From: Lichenostomus cassidix
Taxonomy: Eukaryota > Chordata > Aves > Passeriformes > Meliphagidae
DNA: 64,000 bases
Assembly: GCA_008360975.2 (NCBI GenBank)
Contig: VLJF02000817.1
Coordinates: forward strand, 35,427 to 99,426
Direction of reading: 5' to 3'
In this document: positions 36,701 through 45,700 of the stretch, in pieces
How positions within the stretch are numbered: position 1 is the stretch's first letter
Layout: each line of letters opens with the position of its first letter
Program-made: the position numbers and the translations under genes
The notes under the pieces: model-generated
Seen by the model: only the letters and a program-made list of their open reading frames with translations
Databases searched by the model: none
What the model was told of the DNA's origin: nothing

Positions 36701-39700
36701 GACAGGCTCAGGGATCTGACCTGCAGTAAACTGCTGCAAACTCCCAGATTTGGGGACAGGCTCAGGGATCTGACCTGCAGTAAACTGCTGCAAACTCCTG
36801 GATTTGGGAATGAGCTCAGGGATCTGACCTGCAGTAAACTGCTGCAAACTCCCAGATTTGGGGACAGGCTCAGGGATCTGACCTGCAGTAAACTGCTGCA
36901 AACTCCTGGATTTGGGAATGAGCTCAGGGATCTGACCTGCAGTAAACTGCTGCAAACTCCCAGATTTGGGGACAGGCTCAGGGATCTGACCTGCAGTAAA
37001 CTGCTGCAAACTCCTGGATTTGGGAATGAGCTCAGGGATCTGACCTGCAGGAACTTGGTGAAAACTCCAGGATTTAGGGAATTCTGGAAACCTGACCTGC
37101 AGGAAGCTGCTGCAAACTCCCAGATTTGGCATTTGGGAACGAGCTCAGTGATCTGACCTGCAGGAAGCTGGTGAAAACTCCCAGATTTGGGGACAGGCTC
37201 AGGGATCTGACCTGCAGGAAACTGCCGAAAACTCCCAGATTTTGCAGATTTAGGGACAGGCTGGGGGATCTGACCTGCAGGAAACTGCCGAAAACTCCCA
37301 GATTTTGCAGATTTGGGGACAGGCTGGGGGATCTGACCTGCAGGAACCCGGTGAAAACTCCTGGATTTTGGGAATTCTGGGAACCTGACCTGCAGGAAGC
37401 TGCTGCAAACTCCCAGATTTGGGAATGAGCTAGTGATCTGACCTGCAGGAAGCTGCTGCAAACTCCCAGATTTAGGGAATCCTGGAAACTTGCATGTAAA
37501 CTGCTGCAAACTCCCAGATTTGGGAATGAGCTCAGGGATCTGACCTGCAGGAACTTGGTGAAAACTCCAGGATTTAGGGAATTCAGGGAACCTGACCTGC
37601 AGAAAGCTGCTGCAAACTCCCAGATTTGGGGACAGGCTGGGGATCTGACCTGCAGGAACTTGGTGAAAACTCCCAGATTTGGGGAATTCTGGCAATCTGA
37701 CCTGCAGGAAGCTGCTGCAAACTCCCAGATTGGGCAGCTTTGGGGACAGGCTGGGGGATCTGACCTGCAGGAAGCGGGTGACGTCGTTGATGACGTTCCT
37801 GAAGACGTACTCGTCCTTCTGGCAGTCGAACCAGCCCAGCTTGGTGATTCGCGCGTACAGCTGGATCAGCGCCTGCGTCACGAACGTCGCCAGCTTGGGC
37901 CGCGTGGCCAGGTAGTTCAGCACGTAATTCCCTGGGGAAAAGGTGGGATTTAGAGCCCTGGGATTGAGGTGGGAAGAGGAGTGGTTGGGAGGTTGGTTTG
38001 AGGGAAGGAATGTGGGGGTTGGAGGGGATTTGGGGGGTTGGTGGTGAAGCTGGAGGTTTTGGTTGGGGATTTTAGGTGGTGGAATACAACTGGGAAAGGG
38101 TGGATTTGGCTCTGGAACACATCTGGAAAAAGGGTGGATTCAGCTCTGGGATACACGTGGAAAAGGGGTGGATTTGGCTCTGGAATACAACTGGAAAAGG
38201 GGTGAATTTGATTCTGGAATACACCTGGAAAAGGGGTGGATTTAGCTCTGGAATACAGATGGAAAAGGGTGGATTTAGCTCTGGAATACAACTGGAAATG
38301 GGGTGGATTTGGCTCTGGAATACACCTGGAAAAGGGTGGATTCAGCTCTGGGATACACATGGAAAAGGGGTGGAATTGGTTCTGGAATACATCTGGAAAA
38401 AGGGTAGATTATATCTGGAAAAGGGTGGATTTGGCTCTGGAATAGATCTGGAAAGGGGGTGGATTTGGGTCTCAAATACACCTGGAAAAGGGTGGATTCA
38501 TCTCTGGAATACACCTGGAAATGGGGTGAGATTGCCATCCCCAACCATCATTTGTTTGCTGGCTCAGCTCCAAAAATCAGGGAGTTCTGAAGGCTGGAAA
38601 AGCCCTCTGAGGCCATGGAATCCAACCATCCCCAAATCCACGGCCAAGGATGGATCCAGCATTTCCAGGGATGGGAATTCCACCTGTTCCTAGGCTGGAA
38701 AACCCTTCAGAACCCAAACATTCCCAGACTTTTCCTTGGGGAAATCATTGATAGAAAGCAAAGCAGGCTGAGGCATTCCCTGCTTCCCTGCAGGATCCAT
38801 CCCAATTCTCCAGGAAGGAGCAGGGATGGATTAAATCCCAAATCCAAACCCAAATGATATTCCAGAGACCTGAATCCTTGGAAAAAAGCCAATTTCATAT
38901 TTTCAAATAAATCTATCAAACCCAAGTGGTTTATTTGGTTTATCCACCACAGCACAGAGCTCTCATTCCCATTCATCCCAAAAAAAATTCAGGATTTTCA
39001 GCCTCGAAGCAAAGCCAACCCATCCATAACAAAACCAACATCCCAACTGGAAAACCCACAACCTGCAGGGAACTTCCCACCCACGGACAGGAGTCCCAGA
39101 GACTGATATTCCATGGATTTTTTGGGCAAAGATTCCATACTCACGGATATCTATCCGCTGCTCCAGCGGCAGGGGGTTGTTTGTGCGTGACACCAGTTTG
39201 GTAAGGCAGGTGGCTGCCAGTAACTGGGAGTAGGAGGACTGGAAAGAAGGGAAAAAAAAACCCAAATAAACGCAAAGAAACGCAAAAGGAATTTTAATTC
39301 ATGGAGGAGAAGTGGTTTGGAGTGGGTTTTAGGCAATGGTCCCTGCTGGGAAATTTGTGTTGAAGGTGAAAAATGGAATTTTATTGCTGAAGTGAAACAA
39401 GCTGGAGTTGAGGGGAAGCTTTGGGATTGAAGGCAGGAGTGAAACAGGAAAATAATCCAAGTGCATGGAATTTCCTTCAATTCCAGGCTGGAATTATCCC
39501 TGGGAACCATATGAGTGGGATGATAGAAATTTTAAAAAATTAAATCAGAAATTTAAAAAAAAATTAGTACTCAATGGGTACTAAATTCAGGTTCAAATGT
39601 GTTCCCTATGGATCACTGAGCTAATCCTGGGATAAAAATTATGGAATTCACCTCAAACCCCATCCCCTGAATTCCAGCCAGGGAAGGGACAATGCTGGTT

Positions 39701-42700
39701 CCTGTGACATCTAGGGCTGGGATCCATGCAGGAAAACTCTTTATTCCAATATTCCCAAAGACAGATCCCAGAGGGAACAAAAAACCCTCTGGAAAAGGTC
39801 GGAGAAACAATGGATTCCACTCAGAATGGAACTGCGCTTTGGGATCTTCCCTCAAAAATCTATTTATTTATTTGCCCTCAGGTGAAGCAGTTCCTAATTC
39901 CTGCAGGAAAGCTTCCAATGAGTTTTTCCCTCTGGAAAAGTCAGGGAAGCAGCAGTGCCAGGAGCAGCTTTTCCCAAAAAACCAACCCTGGCAGGGCTGG
40001 CTGGGACATGGCAGTGCCACCAGCACAGGGCACAATGGGATTTTTGGGGAATTTCTGCTCCCAAACGGATCTGGGGCTGCAATTCCCTCCTCCCAAGGCC
40101 AGAATTCCATGGGATTGGGGGATGTACTCACGCTGCCTCTCTCCAGGAGCAGCTGGCACTTGCTCAGGCAGTCGGGGCTGTTGGTGAACTCCACCAGCGC
40201 CTTCTCAGCCTGCAGCCGTGTCGCCGTGTCTGTGGTCTCATAGAGCTGCTTGCACAGGTTCTCCAGCTGGGCCAGGCTCTGGAAAACAGGGAAAACACGG
40301 AAAACAGGGGTTTAGGGGTGGCAGGTGGTGTCACTGAGGTGTTGGAGCTCTCGGTGGTGTCACCTGGGGGTTGTGGTTTTGGATAAGTGACACGGATTTG
40401 GCTTTGCTGGTGGAGAAGGAAGGAAAGCACTCAGCTCTGCTGGATTTGTGGAATTCCCTGCGTGGGAATTCTGGTTTTCACCTTTTTCCTGGAATCCCTG
40501 AATGGTTTGGGTTGGGAGAACCTTAAATCTCAGCCATTCCCACCCCAGCCACGGGCAGGGACATTTCCACTGTCCCAGGTCATCCCAGCCTGGCTTGGAC
40601 ATTTCCAGGGATCCAGGAGCAGCCAAATTCTCTGGGAATTCCATCCCAGCCAGGAATTCCTTCCCAACATCCCATCTAAATTCCAGATTGTCAAATTCCT
40701 CCCAAACTCAGCTCACATTCCCTCTGCACTGCACCACAATGGATCCCACGGAATGCTTTGGGATGGGAAGGATCTCCAATCCCATCCCATCCCAGCATGG
40801 TGGGAGGAGCTCTCCCTACACCATTCCCATCCCAAACATCCCAAATCCCTGCAGCAGGAGCAGGATGGAGCCTCTGTGGATCCTCCACAGGGGTTTCAAA
40901 CCCCCAGGCAGATCCTGAGTGCTCAGCCAGCCGGAAAATATTCCCAGGAATTGGGATCTGATCCCTCCTGAGGTGTCCTGGTTCAAAGGTGGATTTGCAG
41001 ATGGATCCAAACATTCCCAGGGGATTTTGCTGCTGGATTCACCACCAGGTGTTCTCACCTGGAGCATTCCAAACCCACTGGCAATTTGGGTTTTTCCAAA
41101 AACAAGGATAGCCCTGGCTGGGGGATTTATTTTTGGGAGAGGCTGCTCTGCAGAGCACAGTCCCAGCAGCTTCCACGCTTCCCTGCACAGCAATTCCAGG
41201 CCAAAAGCAGAGGGAATTTGGGATCTGTGCTGCCAGGATCAGCCCCAGGAAACACAGGAACACAGAGAGGGACCCTCTGGAGTAATTATCTTCCTTTTTA
41301 TCATATCCCAGAGCTGTGATTCTTTGATTTTTCAATTTTTTTTTGAATAATCTCATGGAAAATGTTATCCCAAAAGCTTTGCTTCCATTCCCTGTCCTGG
41401 ATGTGAATCCCTGGGAAGAACTCAGCAGGACAAGGATGAACCAAAGGCCACAAACCCCACAAATTCTGCGACAAAAATCCCAATTTTTTACAATTTCCCC
41501 ATCCCCATGCAGGAATTCCTGGAGAAGCTCAGGGAATGTGGAGTTGCCTGCAGTCAGTTCTCTTCCCATTTCCAAGGAACCAATTCCCAGCGACTCGTGT
41601 GACTCCATGGCTGCTTTTGTGTGACACTGGCAGTGACAAAACCCCCTTGTTTGTGCCCAGAGCCTGAGCCGTGCCAGCCTGCCTGGAGCCCGGGAATTAA
41701 CTCCCTCTGAGCCGGAGGAACGGGATACAATTCCCAAAAATCCAAAAATAATCTGGAGGAAATGGGATACAATTCCCAAAAACCCAAAACCAATCCGTGA
41801 TCCCCTGGAGAGTCACATCACAGCGACACCGTGGGAATTAAAGCCCAAAATTCCTGAGGAAACATGGGATTCAATTCCCAAAAACCCAAAGCCAATCCAG
41901 AGAAAATGGGATACAATTCCCAAAACCAATCCAGAGAAAATGGGATACAATTCCCAAAAACCCACAAACAACCTGGAGGAAACGCAGGATACAATTCCCA
42001 AAAACCCAAAACCAATCAGTGTTCCCCTGGAGATTCACCCCACAGGGAAACCATGGGAATTAAAGCTCAGAATTCCTCAGGAAACATGGGATACAATTCC
42101 CAAAAATCCAAAACCAATCCGGAGGAAACACAGGATGCAATTCCCAAAAACCCAAAAATCCAAAACCAATCCGTGTTCCCCTGGAGATTCACCTCACAGG
42201 GAAACCATGGGAATTAAAGCTCAGAATTCCTGAGGAAACACAGGATACAATTCCCAAAAACCCAAAACCAATCAGTGTTCCCCTGGAGATTCACCTCACA
42301 GGACACCGTGGGAATTAAAGCCTAAAATATCTGTGAAAACACGGGATACAATTCCCAAAAACCCAAAATCCCAAAACCAATCTGGGTTCCCCTGGAGATT
42401 AACCTCACAGGGACACCGTGAGAATTAAAGCTCAGAATTCCCAAGGAAACACAGGATGCAATTCCCAAAAATCCAAAACCAATCCATGTTCCCCTGGAGA
42501 TTCACCCCACAGGCAAACCATGGGAATTAAAGCCCAAAATTCCTGTGAAATCATGCCGGGAAAAGCAATAAATTCCATCCAGGAGTGAATCCAGCAGGGA
42601 ACAGAAGTTGGATTAATCCGAGGAGGATTTCCATCCCAGGTTTTAGCGGTGTGGCTCTGCCTGGCCCTGCCCTGCCAATCCCTGATTCCCACCCATGGGA

Positions 42701-45700
42701 TTTCTCTGGATACAGAGGGGGTTTTGGGATTGGGGGATTTAAGGACACACAGAAAAAACCCCAAATCCCAGGAAAGCAACTCCGAGGGAAAGCTGAAATC
42801 CCAATCTGGGGAGTTTTCATCCTTCATTTTCACTTTGCGATTGGTAATTTTATTTTTAATTCCATGTGCATAAATATCCAAGGGAAAAAAAACCCCAAAT
42901 TCCTCATAACTGCAATCCAACCGGATAAATTCAGATGAAAACCATAATTTTTGGGAATTCTCACCAACAAATTCCTTCATTTCCTTCCTAATTTAATCAT
43001 TATAACTAAGCAAAGCACCTGACCTGCCCCAACCCTGCATCCCAAGGAATTCCCCGGAGGTTTCCATCCTGCATTCCATGGAATTCCCAGGATGTTTCAA
43101 TCCTTCATTCCATGGAATTTTCAGGACATTTCAATCCTTCATTCCACAGAATTCCCAGGATGTTTCCATCCTGCATTCCAAGGAATTCCCAGGAAGTTTC
43201 AATCCTTCATCCCAAGGAATTCCCAGGATGTTTCCATCCTGCATTCCAAGGAATTCCCATCAACCCTTCATCCCAAGGAATTCCCAGGACGTTTCCATCC
43301 TTCATTCCACAAAATTCCCAGGATGTTCCAACCCTTCAATCCAAGGAATTCCCATCAATCCTTCATTCCAAGGAATTCCCAGGACGTTTCCATCCTTCAT
43401 TCCACAAAATTCCCAGGATGTTCCAACCCTTCAATCCAAGGAATTCCCATCAATCCTTCATTCCAAGGAATTCCCAGGACGTTTCCATCCTTCATTCCAC
43501 AAAATTCCCAGGATGTTCCAACCCTTCAATCCAAGGAATTCCCATCAATCCTTCATTCCAAGGAATTCCCAGGACGTTTCCATCCTTCATTCCACAAAAT
43601 TCCCAGGATGTTCCAACCCTTCAATCCAAGGAATTCCCATCAATCCTTCATTCCAAGGAATTCCCAGGACGTTTCCATCCTTCATTCCACAAAATTCCCA
43701 GGATGTTCCAACCCTTCAATCCAAGGAATTCCCATCAATCCTTCATTCCAAGGAATTCCCAGGATGTTTCAATCCTTCATTCCAAGAAATTCCCAGGACG
43801 TTTCCATCCTGCATTCCAAGGAATTCCCAGGAGGTTTCAACCCTTCATTCCAAGAAATTCCCATCAATCCTTCATCCCAAGGAATTCCCAGGAGGTTTCA
43901 ACCCTTCATTCCAAGGAATTCCCATCAATCCTTCATCCCACAGAATTCCCAGGACGTTTCCCTCCTGCAGGAGCATCCAGGCAGGTTTATTCCAGGCTGG
44001 AAGGGCAGCAGGAGGGCAGGAGTTGGGACATTCCTGGGCAGTGCCACTGCTGGAGCTGAGATAAGGATGTCACTGCAGGGTGACAGTGCTGCAGCAGCTC
44101 TGGGGACCCAGATAAGGAGAGCAGCCTGAGCTGCAGCCCTTGGGACATTCCAGAGCCTCTGGAACTGCCTGGCAGCAGAAATGGGATTTGTCCAAAGGGA
44201 AAACCAGCTCTGGATACAATTCCAGGTGTAATTCCTGGGTTGGAGGATTCCAGAATGGTTTGGGTTTGGAGGATCTTAAATCCCATTCAGTTCCAACCTT
44301 GACATCTCCCATTATCCCAATTATCCAACCTGGCCTTGGACATTCCAGGGATCCAGGAGCAGCCAAATTCCCTGGGAATTCCATCCCAGCCAGGAATTCC
44401 TTCCCAAATCCCATCTGAACTTCCCTTCTGTCAGCACTGGGAACAAACCATCGCCTGGTTCTCACTGCTCTCCAACATTTCATGTTGGAATATCAACCAG
44501 GGGAGAGCTGGGAATGTCCAGCTGGAGAAGGGAAATCCCAGGGAGAATTCCAGAGCCTAAAGGAGCTCCAGGAGAGCTGGAGAGGGATTTGGGACAAGGG
44601 CTGGAGGGACAGGGCACAGAGAATGGCAGAGGGATGGGATGGATGGGATTTTGGGAAGGAATTCCTTTGGGAAGGAGGGAGGTGACACTGTAAATCACCT
44701 CACTGGGGCAGGAAGGGAAAGCAGGAATGAGCATTTTTCAGCATTTCCCAGCATTTTCCAGCATTTTCCAGCCTTTCCCAGCCTTTCCCAGCAAGGTGTC
44801 CTTGGACTCTTAACTCCTGGAATCACTCTGTCCACAACCACACCACGCTGGGAACGGCAGGGCAAAAGAATTCCCAACAAATTCCACCCAAAATTGCCTA
44901 AAATCCAAGGGAAACATCCAACAGAACCCCAAAATCCATCACCATCCCACACAGGAAGTGCATCCCACTGCGTGGAAAACATTAAAAAAAGTGGAATTCA
45001 AAGGAGAAAATGGGAGAAATCTAATTCCAAAGGGAAAAAAATAGGATTAACGACCTCAAGAAGGAGCAAGTGATGTTTCCAAAACCTGGAAAATCCCAAA
45101 ATATTCACTCCAAGAGAAGTCAAAATAGCTTTTTTTGTGGAAAAGTCAGTGCTGGGATAATTGGCTGGAAGGATTTTCCCTCCCAGCCTCGGGATCATCT
45201 GACCCTCCTGTCCTGCATCCCCATCACTGCAGCCTTTGTTCCCAGACATTTCCCACTGCTGGACACACAATTCCCACCAAAACTCGCAGGGATCACTCAG
45301 AGTTCCCACAGTTTGTGACTTTTCAGGATGAAAATTCAGGTAGAATCCATAAAAAATGGGTTTGGGCTTCACCACGCTGGGTATAAATCCATGTTTGTTT
45401 ATTTGGGGTTTCTTCACAGCAGGAAAAATCCATGAAAAATTAATTTAGGTTCCATCACTCCAGGTAAAATCCACAGAAAAAAATTTTGGGCTTCATCACA
45501 GCAGGTAAAATCCCAAAAAATGGATTTGGGTTTCATCACACCAGGCAAAATCCAGGAAAAAAATCTTTTTGGGCTTCTTCACATTGAGTAAGATCCTTAA
45601 AAAGTCTGTTTGGGTTTCACCACTCCAGGTCAAATCCATAAAAAGTGGTTTTGGGGCTTCTTCACTCCAAGTAAAATCCATTAAAAAATCTGTTTGCACT

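Noticed and set aside
36388..37764. CRISPR-like regularly spaced repeat
   Set aside because: Units and spacers are both repeats of each other, the host is a vertebrate, and the unit derives from an XPO7 exon boundary.
43078..44129. Three overlapping plus-strand ORFs of more than 300 codons
   Set aside because: All three frames are open because the 30/95-bp repeat has no stops. No splice or start support, and it lies in XPO7 intron 1.
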